DNA of 64,000 nt from Falsigemmobacter intermedius (GCF_004054105.1 NZ_SBLC01000002.1:1-64000), one strand, 5' to 3'; shown: positions 17,107 to 26,783, counted from the stretch's first letter. Notes: generated by a model not told the origin, from the sequence alone. Numbers and translations are program-made.

Positions 17107-17535
17107 ATGATCAACAGAATTCTGGGCTTTCTCAGCAGCGCCCCCCCGCCGCGCCCCCTGCCGGAGGTTGATGCGGCGCATCTGATCGGGGCGATGATGC
17201 TGCGGCTGGCGCGGGCGGATAACCGGATGAACCTGCCTGAACTTCAGGCGATCGACCGGCTGTTCATCCGCCGCCTTGGCATGAAGGCGGTCGAGGCCGC
17301 AAAGATGCGCGCCGATTGCGAGCGTCTTGAAGAGGTGCTGCCGCCGACCGAAGAACTTGGTGCGCTTCTGGCCGCGAAAATTCCGCCGGAGCAGCGCTTT
17401 GCCCTGCGCGAAGGACTGATCGAGGTGGCGGAGGCCGATGGCCGGATCGACGCCCGCGAGTCGGAGATGATCGAAAAGATCCGCAATCTGCTACAGCGGG
17501 CTCCGGATGAGATCGCCGCGCATAATCTGGCGTGA
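17107..17535 (+). CDS. TerB-like protein
   Basis: A 142-aa all-helical protein of the TerB-like (COG4103) group. Members share an acidic motif seen here as EVAEADGRIDARESEMIEKI and an earlier RADNRMNLPELQAID segment, which resemble paired acidic metal-binding helices. The start at 17107 has GGAGG about 6 nt upstream; an earlier in-frame ATG at 17068 is rejected. Stand-alone proteins of this type are not proof of tellurite resistance, and no other ter genes are present. Confidence 0.75.
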   Translation: MINRILGFLSSAPPPRPLPEVDAAHLIGAMMLRLARADNRMNLPELQAIDRLFIRRLGMKAVEAAKMRADCERLEEVLPPTEELGALLAAKIPPEQRFALREGLIEVAEADGRIDARESEMIEKIRNLLQRAPDEIAAHNLA

Positions 17536-17570
17536 TTGATCACTACGTGAAGGTTTAAAAGGAAAAAATC

Positions 17571-17604
17571 AAAGCCGCGCCCTTTCGCAAAGGCGCGGCT
17601 TTTC
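17571..17604. terminator. bidirectional terminator between terB-like gene and cobT
   Basis: An 11-bp stem (AAAGCCGCGCC at 17571-17581, GGCGCGGCTTT at 17592-17602) lies between two convergent genes. TTTT continues on the plus strand and a run of six T follows on the minus strand, so it can serve both. Confidence 0.88.
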
Positions 17605-17616
17605 CTGTCTGCGACC

Positions 17617-19497
17617 TCAGCGCCAGCCGGCGGCTTTATTTGACAAAATACGGTCGCGTTTGCGGGGATCAGACTCAAAAAGCCCCGCGAGTTGTTCCGT
17701 CATGGCCCCGGCCAGCTGCTCGACATCCGTGATCGTTACAGCATGCTGGTAATAGCGCGTCACGTCATGGCCGATGCCAATGGCGATCAGCTCGACCTGG
17801 CGGCGCTTTTCGACCATGGCGATCACATCGCGCAGGTGCTTTTCCAGGAAGCTGGCCGCATTGACCGAAAGCGTGCTGTCATCAACCGGCGCGCCGTCAG
17901 AAATCACCATCAGAATCTTACGCTGCTCGCGCCGCGCCATGATGCGGCGGTGCGCCCATTCCAGCGCCTCACCGTCGATGTTTTCCTTCAGCAGACCCTC
18001 TTTCATCATCAGGCCCAGGTTATCGCGGGTCCGGCGCATCGGCGCATCGGCCGATTTATAGATGATATGGCGCAGATCATTCAGCCTCCCCGGAGCCTGC
18101 GGTCGCCCGTCAGCCAGCCATTTCTCACGGCTTTGGCCGCCCTTCCAGGCCCGCGTCGTGAAGCCGAGGATCTCAACCTTCACCGAGCAGCGCTCCAGCG
18201 TGCGGGCCAGAACATCGGCACAGATGGCCGCGATGGAAATCGGCCTGCCCCGCATCGAGCCGGAGTTATCCAGAAGCAGCGTCACCACGGTGTCGCGGAA
18301 TTCGGTGTCTTTTTCCCATTTGAACGACAGCGGCGTCGTCGGGTTTGCCACCACCCGCGCAAGGCGGCCCGCATCCAGAATCCCTTCCTCGAGGTCAAAG
18401 AGCCAGGAGCGGTTCTGTTGTGCCTGCAGCCGACGCTGCAGCTTATTGGCCAGCCGCGAAACCGCCCCTTTCAGCGGCTCAAGCTGCTGGTCCAGATAGG
18501 CGCGCAGACGCTCAAGCTCAGCCGGTTCAGCCAGGTCTTCAGCGCGGATCTCTTCGTCAAAAGCCGTTGAAAAAACTTTATAATTCGGATCTGCATCCGA
18601 ATGGGCGGCGGGTGCAGGCGGCTCGGGCGGAGCGTCAGGAGAGGGCATTTCGGCCTCTTCGAGCTCTTCCATCTCGTCGCTGTCCTCAGACGAGGCCTGA
18701 GCCTCTGCCTGCTCCTGCTGCTCCTCCTGGGACTGCTCGGTATCGGCCTCGGAATCCTGCTCGTCGTCTTCCTCGGTGCCGGTGCTTTCCGGATCGTCCT
18801 GATCCTCTTCCTCGGCCTCCTCGGGGGCATCGTCGCTCTGATCCTGCTGGTCCGGGTCGTCGCCCAGCTGATCGCCATAGCCCAGTTCAGTGATCACCTG
18901 ACGGGCAAAGCGCGCGAAAGCCGCCTGATCGGAAAGCACATCGCCCACATCCGCGAGCGTGCCGCCCGCCTGGGCCTCGATGAACCCACGCCAGAGATCG
19001 GTCACATTGCGCGCGCCGGGCGGCAGTTCGCGCCCGGTCGCCATCTGGCGCACCAGATAGCCCGCGGCCACGGCCAGGGGCACATCCTCAGAGCGGGTGA
19101 TCTGGCTGTAGCCCTTGCGCTCCGCCTCATGGGCGATTTTCGCATCAATGTTCACCGCAGTGCCGGGCATGGCGCGGGCACCGATCGCTTCGCAGCGCGC
19201 AGATTCCATCGCCTCATAGATATCGCGGGCCATCTGACCCTGCGGCAGATAGCGCGCAGCGGTGCCTTCATCATGATAGCGGCGGCGCAGCGCCAGGGCG
19301 TCGGCGGTCCCGCGCGCCAGCATCACCTCATCGCGGGTCATGCGCCGCGAGATCTGCGGCAGGCGCATGGTGTCATTGCTGAGGCCCGCCGGATCGACGG
19401 AATAGGTCACCGTCAGATCCGCATCATCCGCCATCACGCGCGTCGCTTCCGCCAGCGCCTTTTTGAACGGATCGGCCGGATTATCACTGGGTTTCAA
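17617..19497 (-). CDS. cobT: cobaltochelatase subunit CobT
   Basis: CobT is the large AAA+-associated subunit of the aerobic CobNST cobaltochelatase, which inserts Co2+ into hydrogenobyrinic acid a,c-diamide during B12 synthesis. The 626-aa protein has an N-terminal helical domain. A very acidic linker follows (about residues 212-283, mostly D, E, Q, S). The C-terminal von Willebrand A domain has the metal-binding MIDAS motif DNSGSM at 410-415 and [11 protein letters not shown] later. Its partner cobS lies upstream on the same strand but is separated by an FMN reductase gene on the opposite strand. The two subunits therefore probably have separate promoters. CobN is not in the window. Confidence 0.95.
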   Translation of the reverse strand: MKPSDNPADPFKKALAEATRVMADDADLTVTYSVDPAGLSNDTMRLPQISRRMTRDEVMLARGTADALALRRRYHDEGTAARYLPQGQMARDIYEAMESARCEAIGARAMPGTAVNIDAKIAHEAERKGYSQITRSEDVPLAVAAGYLVRQMATGRELPPGARNVTDLWRGFIEAQAGGTLADVGDVLSDQAAFARFARQVITELGYGDQLGDDPDQQDQSDDAPEEAEEEDQDDPESTGTEEDDEQDSEADTEQSQEEQQEQAEAQASSEDSDEMEELEEAEMPSPDAPPEPPAPAAHSDADPNYKVFSTAFDEEIRAEDLAEPAELERLRAYLDQQLEPLKGAVSRLANKLQRRLQAQQNRSWLFDLEEGILDAGRLARVVANPTTPLSFKWEKDTEFRDTVVTLLLDNSGSMRGRPISIAAICADVLARTLERCSVKVEILGFTTRAWKGGQSREKWLADGRPQAPGRLNDLRHIIYKSADAPMRRTRDNLGLMMKEGLLKENIDGEALEWAHRRIMARREQRKILMVISDGAPVDDSTLSVNAASFLEKHLRDVIAMVEKRRQVELIAIGIGHDVTRYYQHAVTITDVEQLAGAMTEQLAGLFESDPRKRDRILSNKAAGWR

Positions 19498-19738
19498 GGC
19501 GCTGTTCCTTCCCGACTAAACCCGCCCCTGGCAGGCGGGCCGCTTTGCCCTGACCATGCCACCGCAACAGCGGCACTGCAAGCAAAGCGCCAGTGAATTA
19601 AGGCCGCCCTGCCCCACAGGCCGGGCGATTGCGCAAAGATGCACAGCCTGCCGGGCTGCAATGCAGATTGCTTTTAATTCCGGCGGAGCCATGCTCGGTG
19701 CCAGTGGTTTGCCTCTTATCATAGTTAAAGGATCTAAC

Positions 19739-20323
19739 ATGACGAAGCTTCGCATTGCGCTTGTGATCGGCACGACCCGCGCCACCCGTTTTGCCGATAT
19801 CCCGGCAGACTGGCTGTTGGAGCAGCTGAAAGATCACCCTGAGCTGTCGGTGGAAAAGGTCGATCTGCGCGATTTCAATCTGCCGCTTTTCGATGAGCCG
19901 GCCTCAAACCTCTGGATGCCCTCGTCGGATCCGGCGGCCATCGCCTGGCAGAAAAAGATCGGCGAATTTGACGGCTATATTTTCACCGTGGCCGAATACA
20001 ACCGCTCGATCTCAGGTGCGCTGAAAAACGCGCTCGATCAGGCCTATAACGAGTGGAACAAAAAACCCATGAGCGCGATCGCCTATGGCGGCACCGGCGC
20101 GGCCCGCGCGCTGGAGCATCTGCGCAATATGGCGGTTGAACTGCAGATGGTGCCGACCCGCAACGCCGTTCATATCGCCGCGGGCGACTTCTTTAAGGTG
20201 CATCCCGGCATGGGGGGCAGCGGCAATATGGCGGATATCGAAGAGAACCTCAAAGGCTCGGTCAAAGCCATGGCGGAGGATCTGGTCTGGTGGGGCAAGG
20301 CCACCAAAGCGGCCCGCGGCTGA
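19739..20323 (+). CDS. NAD(P)H-dependent FMN reductase family protein
   Basis: A flavodoxin-fold protein of 194 aa (NADPH-dependent FMN reductase family, SsuE/ChrR-like). The phosphate-binding loop is IGTTRATR near residue 11, and the flavin-contact segment VAEYNRSISGALKNALDQ and AYGGTGAARA follow. The start at 19739 has AAAGGA about 8 nt upstream; the long open frame before it is non-coding. It may supply reduced flavin or act as a quinone reductase. The gene lies between cobT and cobS on the opposite strand. Corrin synthesis needs a flavin-dependent cob(II)yrinate reductase, but any link is inference from position only. Confidence 0.85.
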   Translation: MTKLRIALVIGTTRATRFADIPADWLLEQLKDHPELSVEKVDLRDFNLPLFDEPASNLWMPSSDPAAIAWQKKIGEFDGYIFTVAEYNRSISGALKNALDQAYNEWNKKPMSAIAYGGTGAARALEHLRNMAVELQMVPTRNAVHIAAGDFFKVHPGMGGSGNMADIEENLKGSVKAMAEDLVWWGKATKAARG

Positions 20324-20341
20324 ACCAGTGCTTTGAATTGC

Positions 20342-20368
20342 AAAGCGGTCCTCCGCGGCCGCTTTTTT
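20342..20368 (+). terminator. terminator after the FMN reductase gene
   Basis: AAAGCGG (20342-20348) pairs with CCGCTTT (20359-20365), and the T run extends to 20368. It begins 18 bp after the stop codon. Confidence 0.8.
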
Positions 20369-20458
20369 ATGATCCGCCCCACGACTGATCTGCAAAATTG
20401 TTATTTTATGCATCTCCCACAAATATGGGCATAGAAAATCCGCCCTGAGGCGGTGACA

Positions 20459-20479
20459 GCGACATCGCGGCGATGTCGC
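20459..20479. repeat. 9-bp perfect inverted repeat between two terminators
   Basis: GCGACATCG (20459-20467) and CGATGTCGC (20471-20479) are separated by three bases. There is no T-tract, so it is not an obvious terminator. It lies in the 200-bp gap where two genes converge. Confidence 0.6.
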
Positions 20480-20491
20480 CTGTTCTGAAGA

Positions 20492-20519
20492 AAAAGGCCG
20501 GCGTTTCCGCCGGCCTTTT
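20492..20519. terminator. terminator for cobS, possibly bidirectional
   Basis: A perfect 12-bp stem (AAAAGGCCGGCG at 20492-20503, CGCCGGCCTTTT at 20508-20519) with loop TTTC lies 2 bp after the cobS stop codon. It has T or A runs on both flanks. Confidence 0.92.
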
Positions 20520-20521
20520 CG

Positions 20522-21508
20522 TTATTGCATCGCCATCGAGGCTGCGCTTTCCGGAAGTTCCTCGCCAAAACAGCGCTGATAGAACTCCGCCACGGTCTGA
20601 CGCTCCAGCTCATCGCATTTGTTGAGGAAGGTCAGGCGGAAGGCATAGCCCACGTTGCGGAAGATCTCGGCGTTTTGTGCCCAGGCCAGAACGGTCCGCG
20701 GGCTCATCACGGTCGAGAGGTTCCCGGCCATGAAGGCCTTGCGGGTCAGATCGGCCACGGTGACCATCTGATTGATTTTCTTACGCCCGCTCTCGGTGTT
20801 GTAATGGGGGTTCTTCGCCAGAACGATGGCAGCTTCTGCATCATGGCTGAGGTAGTTCAGCGTGGCCACCAGCGACCAGCGGTCCATCTGGGCCTGGTTG
20901 ATCTGCTGGGTGCCGTGGTAAAGCCCGGTGGTATCGCCCAGACCCACGGTGTTCGCGGTTGCAAACAGACGGAAGTAAGGGTTCGGCGTGATGACTTCGT
21001 TCTGATCAAGAAGCGTCAGTTTGCCGTCGGTCTCCAGAACGCGCTGGATCACGAACATCACGTCTGCGCGGCCCGCATCATATTCGTCAAAGACGATGGC
21101 GCAGGGGTTGCGCAGAGCCCAGGGCAGGATGCCTTCGTGGAATTCCGTGACCTGAACGCCGTCTTTCAGTTTGATGGCGTCCTTGCCGATCAGATCGATC
21201 CGGCTGATGTGGCTGTCGAGGTTGACCCGCACACAGGGCCAGTTCAGACGCGCGGCCACCTGCTCAATATGCGAGGATTTACCGGTGCCGTGATAGCCCT
21301 GGATCATCACGCGGCGGTTATAGGCAAAGCCGGCCAGGATCGCGAGCGTGGTATCGGGATCGAATTTATAGGTCGGATCGATCACCGGAACGCGGTCAGA
21401 GGCCTCTGCAAAAGCCTTTACCTTCATATCCGTGTCGATGCCGAATACCTCGCGTACCGAGATTTCTTCGGTCGGTTTCAGTCCCGTCTCTGCCATAGGA
21501 TCCGCCAT
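20522..21508 (-). CDS. cobS: cobaltochelatase subunit CobS
   Basis: The AAA+ ATPase subunit of aerobic cobaltochelatase, 328 aa, MoxR-like. It has Walker A GYHGTGKS (residues 71-78), Walker B IVFDEYD (138-144) and a sensor-1 region with [16 protein letters not shown]. CobS and CobT form the ring complex that drives CobN. The start may be the ATG at 21508 or the one 12 bp later; both give the same core. A strong terminator follows it, so it is not cotranscribed with cobT. Confidence 0.95.
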   Translation of the reverse strand: MADPMAETGLKPTEEISVREVFGIDTDMKVKAFAEASDRVPVIDPTYKFDPDTTLAILAGFAYNRRVMIQGYHGTGKSSHIEQVAARLNWPCVRVNLDSHISRIDLIGKDAIKLKDGVQVTEFHEGILPWALRNPCAIVFDEYDAGRADVMFVIQRVLETDGKLTLLDQNEVITPNPYFRLFATANTVGLGDTTGLYHGTQQINQAQMDRWSLVATLNYLSHDAEAAIVLAKNPHYNTESGRKKINQMVTVADLTRKAFMAGNLSTVMSPRTVLAWAQNAEIFRNVGYAFRLTFLNKCDELERQTVAEFYQRCFGEELPESAASMAMQ

Positions 21509-21593
21509 TTGTTCCGCTCACGCGCGACTGACGCGCCGTTCGCAGACAGTTGTGGAACATATAACCGGGGGCTGCAAGGCCCGAGGGCCCGGA

Positions 21594-22313
21594 TCAGAAG
21601 CGGCGGTGACGAACCGCCTGGAAAAGCACCACCGCCAGATAAATCAGGCAGACCAGCGTCATGAAAAGCCAGAACCGCGTCACCATCAGCCCGACGCAGA
21701 TCGCAACGCCGATCAGCAGGAAGCGTGCCTTATCCCGGGCGATCTTCAGCCCTTTGGCCGAGGGCGTGGGAATGCGCGAGATCATCAGGAAGCCCACAAA
21801 GCCGAGCCACAGCCCGACCATCAGCGGCATCTCCCGAAAATTGACAAGGCCTGCAAAAGTGGCAAAGACCGGCAGCAGCCCCAGACCCGCACCCGCCGGG
21901 GCCGGAACGCCCAGGAAGTGGCGCGGTGCGTCGGGCTGGTCGCGCATGGTGTTGAACCGCGCCAGCCGCAGACAGCAGCAGATCGCGAAGGTCAGCGCCA
22001 GCACCCAGCCCAGACCTTGGTCCGGGAAAAGCGCAAAGCGGTAGGTCAGAAGCGCCGGGGCCACACCAAAGCAGACGAAATCCGACAGGCTGTCGAGTTC
22101 CGCGCCCATTTCTGAGGTGGCGCGCAGACGCCGCGCCACCAGGCCGTCAAGTCCGTCAATGGCTGCGGCAAAGACGATCAGGGCCGCCGCATAGATGTAA
22201 AGCCCGTCAAAGGTGAGCCGCATGGCCGTCAGGCCACAGCACAGCCCCAAAATGGTGATCAGATTGGGAACAAGGTGCACGAAAGGCAGGTTCTCACGCA
22301 TACGACGGGCCAT
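21594..22313 (-). CDS. pssA: CDP-diacylglycerol-serine O-phosphatidyltransferase
   Basis: An inner-membrane enzyme of 239 aa that joins CDP-diacylglycerol and L-serine to make phosphatidylserine. The CDP-alcohol phosphotransferase motif D-G-x2-A-R-x8-G-x3-D-x3-D is complete, at D56, G57, A60, R61, G70, D74 and D78. About seven hydrophobic segments follow the pattern of the type II enzyme. It starts 3 bp after the psd stop codon on the same strand. The pair thus makes phosphatidylethanolamine in two coupled steps. Confidence 0.94.
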   Translation of the reverse strand: MARRMRENLPFVHLVPNLITILGLCCGLTAMRLTFDGLYIYAAALIVFAAAIDGLDGLVARRLRATSEMGAELDSLSDFVCFGVAPALLTYRFALFPDQGLGWVLALTFAICCCLRLARFNTMRDQPDAPRHFLGVPAPAGAGLGLLPVFATFAGLVNFREMPLMVGLWLGFVGFLMISRIPTPSAKGLKIARDKARFLLIGVAICVGLMVTRFWLFMTLVCLIYLAVVLFQAVRHRRF

Positions 22314-22316
22314 GGT

Positions 22317-23021
22317 TTATACCTTTGCGGTCACGATGGGGGTCTGCGGGCCGTTCATCCGGGCCAGAACGCTTTCGCCCGACACCATTTTCTGCCCCAC
22401 GGCAACCAGCGGCTCCACACCATCGGGCAGATAGACGTCGACCCGCGAGCCAAAGCGGATCAGGCCGAAGCGCTCACCGGTGGCAAGCGGCGTGCCGTTA
22501 TCGACAAAGCACAAAATGCGCCGCGCCACGAGGCCCGCGATCTGCACCACGCCGACTTCCCGGCCATCGGGGGTGGTGACGACCATGGAATTGCGCTCAT
22601 TGTCGAGCGAGGCTTTGTCGAGCGAGGCGTTGAGGAATTTGCCCTCGGTATAGACGATATGCTTGACGGTGCCGGCAACCGGGGTGCGGTTCACATGGCA
22701 GTCAAAGACATCCATGAAAACCGAGATGCGGGTCAGCTCGCGGGCCTCCATGTGCAGCTCCGGCGGCACCGCCACGCGCTCAATCATCGAGACCACGCCA
22801 TCGGCGGGGCTGACGACGATGCCCGCTTCCTGGGGCACGGTCCGGATCGGGTCACGGAAGAAGGCCAGACACCAGACGGTCGCAATCAGCCCGATCCAGC
22901 CGAGCGGCTGCCAGACAAAGAAAAAGACCAGCGTCACCGCGGCAAAGATCGCCACGAATTTGCGCCCTTCGGGGTGCAGGCGCACCTTCATCCGATCAAA
23001 TGCTGAGCCACCACCGGCCAT
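22317..23021 (-). CDS. psd: phosphatidylserine decarboxylase
   Basis: A pyruvoyl enzyme that decarboxylates phosphatidylserine to phosphatidylethanolamine, of the short Psd-A type (234 aa). The self-cleavage site is in [14 protein letters not shown]. Cleavage between G191 and S192 would release an alpha chain of about 43 residues with the pyruvoyl group from S192. Two hydrophobic segments near the N-terminus (about residues 22-55) anchor it to the membrane. DVFDCHVNR holds the conserved His/Asn region. It is the first gene of the psd-pssA operon and divergent from the ATP-grasp gene. Confidence 0.94.
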   Translation of the reverse strand: MAGGGSAFDRMKVRLHPEGRKFVAIFAAVTLVFFFVWQPLGWIGLIATVWCLAFFRDPIRTVPQEAGIVVSPADGVVSMIERVAVPPELHMEARELTRISVFMDVFDCHVNRTPVAGTVKHIVYTEGKFLNASLDKASLDNERNSMVVTTPDGREVGVVQIAGLVARRILCFVDNGTPLATGERFGLIRFGSRVDVYLPDGVEPLVAVGQKMVSGESVLARMNGPQTPIVTAKV

Positions 23022-23405
23022 GTGTCATCCTTTCAGGTTAAGATTGCGTTCAATAGCGGCGGAACGCCCTCAGGATCAAGCGCGGCTGTCGCCGCAGAGG
23101 GGATTTTTGCGTCTCTCCGCCACTTTAAGGGGGCATTTCCCTCTGATCGGCCCTGTTCCCTTCTGTCACCGGGGAAAACGATTGCACGAGGGGCGGCGGA
23201 ACCCGGCGCATTGATCTGCGTAATTTTCATGCAGCCGCGCCTGGCGCAGAGCGGGAGAGAGAGATTTGATGCTTTTTAAGGCAATCTCTGCGCAGAGTGC
23301 AGGCAGCGTCCTGCGCAGCCTTGCGAGGCCGGGGCCCGCGTTCAAGAGTGATCCGACCGGCAGCCTTTCAGGGCAGCACCCCTGCCCGAAGCGAATGGGG
23401 AAATT
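23022..23405. other. 384-bp divergent intergenic region
   Basis: No gene is visible. It separates psd (minus) from the ATP-grasp gene (plus) and must hold both promoters. A weak inverted repeat AGAGATT (23260-23266) / AATCTCT (23283-23289) encloses an A+T-richer patch. Nothing else stands out. Confidence 0.5.
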
Positions 23406-24818
23406 GTGACCGATTATTTTAACGAGATGTTTCACGCGGGTCAGGTGCGCGCGCCCTATGGGCGGCTGCAGGACTGGATGGCGGCCATGCCTGCTGAACT
23501 GCGCCAGATGAAACAGGCCGAGGCGGAAGAGCTTTTCCGCCGCATCGGCATCACCTTCGCCGTCTATGGTGAGGGCGGCGATCCGGACCGGCTGATCCCC
23601 TTTGACATGTTCCCGCGGGTCTTTACCGCCCAGGAATGGGCACGGCTTGACCGTGGCATCCGGCAGCGGGCGCGGGCGCTCAATGCCTTTCTCGCCGATG
23701 TCTACGGGCGCGGTGAGATCGTGCGCGCGGGCCGCATTCCGGCGGATCTGGTTTACAAAAACGCGGCCTATGAGAAATCCGTGGCGGGCTTCGTGCCGCC
23801 CAAGGGGGTCTATTCGCATATCGTCGGCATCGATCTGGTGCGCACGGGGCCGGAAGATTTTTATGTGCTGGAGGACAATTGCCGCACGCCGTCCGGGGTC
23901 AGCTATATGCTGGAGAACCGCGAGATCATGATGCGGATGTTCCCGGATATCTTCCGCGAGAACCGGATTGAACCGGTGGACCGCTACCCCGATCTTCTGC
24001 GCCGCACGCTGGCTTCCGTTGCGCCCGCGAAATGTAACCGCGATCCCAATATCGTCATTCTGACCCCGGGCCATTTTAACTCGGCCTATTATGAGCACAG
24101 CTTTCTGGCAGATCTGATGGGGGTTGAGCTGGTTGAGGGGCAGGATCTCTTTGTTGAGGGCGAATTTGTCTGGATGCGCACCACGGAAGGCCCGCGGCGC
24201 GTCGATGTGATTTACCGCCGGATTGATGATGATTTCATCGATCCTTTGTGTTTCCGACCAGATTCCATGCTGGGGGTGCCGGGGCTGATGGATGTCTACC
24301 GCTCGGGCGGGGTGTCGATCTGCTCTGCCCCCGGCGCGGGGGTGGCCGATGACAAGGCGGTCTATACCTATGTGCCCGAGATGATCCGGTTTTACTTAGG
24401 CGAAGAGCCGATTTTGCAGAACGTTCCGACCTGGCAGTGCGCGAAGGGCGATGATCTGAAATATGTGCTGGAGAACCTGGGCGAGCTGGTGGTGAAAGAG
24501 GTTCACGGCTCGGGCGGCTATGGCATGCTGGTGGGGCCGAAATCGACCCGCGATCAGATTGAAAGCTTCCGCGCGCGCGTCGCGGCCAATCCCGGAAATT
24601 ACATCGCTCAGCCGACGCTTGCGCTGTCGGCCTCACCGACTTTCGTGGAGGAAGGTGTCGCGCCGCGGCATGTGGATCTGCGGCCCTATTGTCTGGTGGG
24701 TGAGCGGATTGAACTGGTGCCGGGGGGGCTGACGCGGGTGGCGCTCACAGAGGGGTCTTTGGTGGTGAACTCGTCTCAGGGGGGCGGGGTAAAAGACACC
24801 TGGGTGCTGGCAGAATGA
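23406..24818 (+). CDS. circularly permuted ATP-grasp type 2 protein
   Basis: A 470-aa protein of the circularly permuted ATP-grasp family, which is predicted to form amide bonds but has no proven substrate. Conserved stretches include VYKNAAYEKSVAGFVPPKG, YVLEDNCRTPSGVSYMLENR, NIVILTPGHFNSAYYEHSFLA, the region VVKEVHGSGGYGMLVGP where the ATP-binding lysine and glycine loop sit, and YIAQPTLALSASP. The start is the GTG at 23406, preceded by GGGGA. It opens the series ATP-grasp, alpha-E, transglutaminase-like, Anbu. This set recurs in many proteobacteria and is proposed to make or process a peptide-like compound. Confidence 0.9.
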   Translation: MTDYFNEMFHAGQVRAPYGRLQDWMAAMPAELRQMKQAEAEELFRRIGITFAVYGEGGDPDRLIPFDMFPRVFTAQEWARLDRGIRQRARALNAFLADVYGRGEIVRAGRIPADLVYKNAAYEKSVAGFVPPKGVYSHIVGIDLVRTGPEDFYVLEDNCRTPSGVSYMLENREIMMRMFPDIFRENRIEPVDRYPDLLRRTLASVAPAKCNRDPNIVILTPGHFNSAYYEHSFLADLMGVELVEGQDLFVEGEFVWMRTTEGPRRVDVIYRRIDDDFIDPLCFRPDSMLGVPGLMDVYRSGGVSICSAPGAGVADDKAVYTYVPEMIRFYLGEEPILQNVPTWQCAKGDDLKYVLENLGELVVKEVHGSGGYGMLVGPKSTRDQIESFRARVAANPGNYIAQPTLALSASPTFVEEGVAPRHVDLRPYCLVGERIELVPGGLTRVALTEGSLVVNSSQGGGVKDTWVLAE

Positions 24819-24842
24819 GGGGCCGGCTGCATGTGGCAGGTG

Positions 24843-24890
24843 CCGGGGACGCTGTCCCCGGACCCCTGGAGTATTTTGAAAAAACCAAAG
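24843..24890. repeat. intergenic palindrome plus AGTATTTT-type element
   Basis: CCGGGGAC (24843-24850) and GTCCCCGG (24854-24861) form a perfect 8-bp hairpin. It is followed by CCCTGGAGTATTTTGAAAAA, then AAAGATG. I recall similar palindrome-plus-GTATTTT sequences scattered between Rhodobacteraceae genes. It lies between the ATP-grasp and alpha-E genes and may affect readthrough or mRNA stability. Confidence 0.5.
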
Positions 24891-24918
24891 ATGCAGTCTG
24901 TCTGAGGGGGGATCTGCC

Positions 24919-25872
24919 ATGCTGAGCCGGACGGCGGATAATCTTTACTGGCTGGCGCGCTATATGGAGCGTGCCGATACGGCAGCACGGGCGCTGGAGG
25001 TGGGGGCGCGGATTGCGCTGATGCCGAGTGCGGGACATGGCTACCGCAATGAATGGGACGCGCTGTTGCAGGCCAGTGGCACGGCGGAAATTTTCCGGCG
25101 GAAATATGGCGATGCCGTGCAGCGCAATCTCGAGAGCCATTTTTTCTTTGATGTGGATAATCCCTCTTCCGTGGCGGCCTGTATCACAAGGGCGCGGGAG
25201 AACGGGCGGATTGTGCGCACCGCGCTGACGGCCCAGGTCTGGGATGCGCTGAATTCGGCCTTTCAGGAGTTGCGCCAGCTGGAGCGGGCGCCGAGGTCCG
25301 ATCTGTCGCTCTTTCGTCTGACGGAATGGACGCTGAAGCAGGCGGCTTTGGTGCGCGGGGCGATTGATGCGACGCTTCTGCGCAATGACGGCAGCCAGTT
25401 TCTGAATATCGGCTATCATCTGGAGCGGGCGGATAACACCGCGCGGCTTTTGGATGTGAAATATTATGTGCTGCTGCCGAAAGCGGACTTCGTAGGCTCG
25501 GGTCTTGATAATTACCAGTGGTCAACGCTTTTGCGCGCCATGTCGGTGCACCGGGCCTTTCATTGGGCTTACGGCGGCGAGATCACGGCGCCGAAGATCG
25601 CCGATTTTCTGATCCTGAACAATCAATGCCCCCGGGCGCTGATCACCTGTGCCGAGGGGCTGCATCAGAATCTTGCCAAGCTTGCGAAATTCTATCATCG
25701 CGAGAGTGCGGCCCAGGATGCGGCGAGCGCTTTGCTGCACCGGCTGCAGCAGACTTCGGTGGAGGAGATTTTTGATGAGGGGATGCATGAGTTTCTGACC
25801 CGCTTTATCCGTGAAGTGGCAGAGATCGGGCGGATTGTTCATGAGGTTTATCTGAGCGGAGACAACCGATGA
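24919..25872 (+). CDS. alpha-E domain protein
   Basis: A 317-aa all-helical alpha-E protein. It opens with the signature MLSRTADNLYWLARYMERADTAAR and contains repeated ERADNTARLLDVKYY-type segments. The family nearly always accompanies the circularly permuted ATP-grasp protein and is thought to be its partner in the predicted ligase system. The molecular function is unknown. Its stop codon overlaps the start of the transglutaminase-like gene (ATGA at 25869-25872), so the two are translationally coupled. Confidence 0.92.
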   Translation: MLSRTADNLYWLARYMERADTAARALEVGARIALMPSAGHGYRNEWDALLQASGTAEIFRRKYGDAVQRNLESHFFFDVDNPSSVAACITRARENGRIVRTALTAQVWDALNSAFQELRQLERAPRSDLSLFRLTEWTLKQAALVRGAIDATLLRNDGSQFLNIGYHLERADNTARLLDVKYYVLLPKADFVGSGLDNYQWSTLLRAMSVHRAFHWAYGGEITAPKIADFLILNNQCPRALITCAEGLHQNLAKLAKFYHRESAAQDAASALLHRLQQTSVEEIFDEGMHEFLTRFIREVAEIGRIVHEVYLSGDNR

Positions 25873-26675
25873 AGCTGACGGTGGAACATGTCACCCGCTA
25901 CTCCTGGGACAGGCCGGTGCGCGGCGTGGTGCAGAGCCATCGGTTGACGCCTGCGCTCTTTGACGGCCAGAGGGTTCTGGACTGGGAGGTGAGCGTCTCG
26001 GACGGCATCCGGGGTGGTCGGTTTCGGGACGGATCGGGCACGCAGATCCAGTCCTGGTCGGTGCAGGGTCCGGTCTCGGAGGTGGTGGTGACGGTGCGCG
26101 GCCGGGTGGAGACCGAAGATCTGGCCGGGGTGTTGCGGGGCCATCGGGAGAGCCTGTCGCCTTTGGTCTGGCTGCGCGAGACGGCGCCGACGCGGGCGGA
26201 TGTGGCTTTGCATAAGCTTGCCCATAGTGTCGAGGCGCCCGATGCGCTGACGCTTGCCCATGGTCTGGCGGGGGCTGTGGCAGAGGCCATTGCCTATCAG
26301 CCCGGGGTCACCAGCGCGCGCACCACGGCGGCAGAGGCTCTGGCGCTGGGGGCCGGGGTTTGCCAGGACCATGCCCATGCGCTGATCTCGGTTGCGCGGC
26401 TGCGCGATCTTCCGGCGCGCTACGTCAACGGCTATCTGCACGCCACCGAAGATGGCAGCCCCCATGAGGCCATGCATGCCTGGGCGGAAATCTGGATCGA
26501 GACCCTGGGCTGGGTAGGCTTTGATGCGGCCAACCGCTGCTGTCCGGATGACCGCTATATCCGCCTTGGCTGCGGGTTTGATGCGCCCGATGCCGCGCCG
26601 ATCCGCGGGACTGCGCGCGGAACCGGTACCGAGGGGATGGATGTCCGCGTTCAGGTTGGCGCTGCCCAACAATAA
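25869..26675 (+). CDS. transglutaminase-like cysteine protease family protein
   Basis: A 268-aa protein with an N-terminal beta domain (bacterial transglutaminase-like N-terminal region, about residues 1-80) and a papain-like transglutaminase core. The catalytic triad is visible as C165 (GAGVCQDHAHA), H203 (EAMHAWAEIW) and D219 (GFDAANRC). It is predicted to be an amidase or peptidase acting on products of the ATP-grasp/alpha-E pair. No signal peptide is present, so it is probably cytoplasmic. Confidence 0.92.
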   Translation: MKLTVEHVTRYSWDRPVRGVVQSHRLTPALFDGQRVLDWEVSVSDGIRGGRFRDGSGTQIQSWSVQGPVSEVVVTVRGRVETEDLAGVLRGHRESLSPLVWLRETAPTRADVALHKLAHSVEAPDALTLAHGLAGAVAEAIAYQPGVTSARTTAAEALALGAGVCQDHAHALISVARLRDLPARYVNGYLHATEDGSPHEAMHAWAEIWIETLGWVGFDAANRCCPDDRYIRLGCGFDAPDAAPIRGTARGTGTEGMDVRVQVGAAQQ

Positions 26676-26705
26676 GGCATCCGCCCGATTTTCATGCCCT
26701 GAAAG

Positions 26706-26731
26706 CCGGCTGCGACCGCGCAGCCGGTTTT
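26706..26731 (+). terminator. terminator before the Anbu gene
   Basis: CCGGCTGCG (26706-26714) pairs with CGCAGCCGG (26719-26727), followed by TTTT. It lies 30 bp after the transglutaminase-like gene. Anbu may therefore have its own promoter or receive reduced readthrough. Confidence 0.85.
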
Positions 26732-26783
26732 CCCGCCCCTGTCGGGGGCGTAGGCTGGGCCTCTGCGAATCGGGAAACTCGTG

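Noticed and set aside
17107-17535. Tellurite resistance determinant
   Set aside because: Only a lone TerB-like protein is present, without terC, terD or terZ. Such proteins occur widely without that phenotype.
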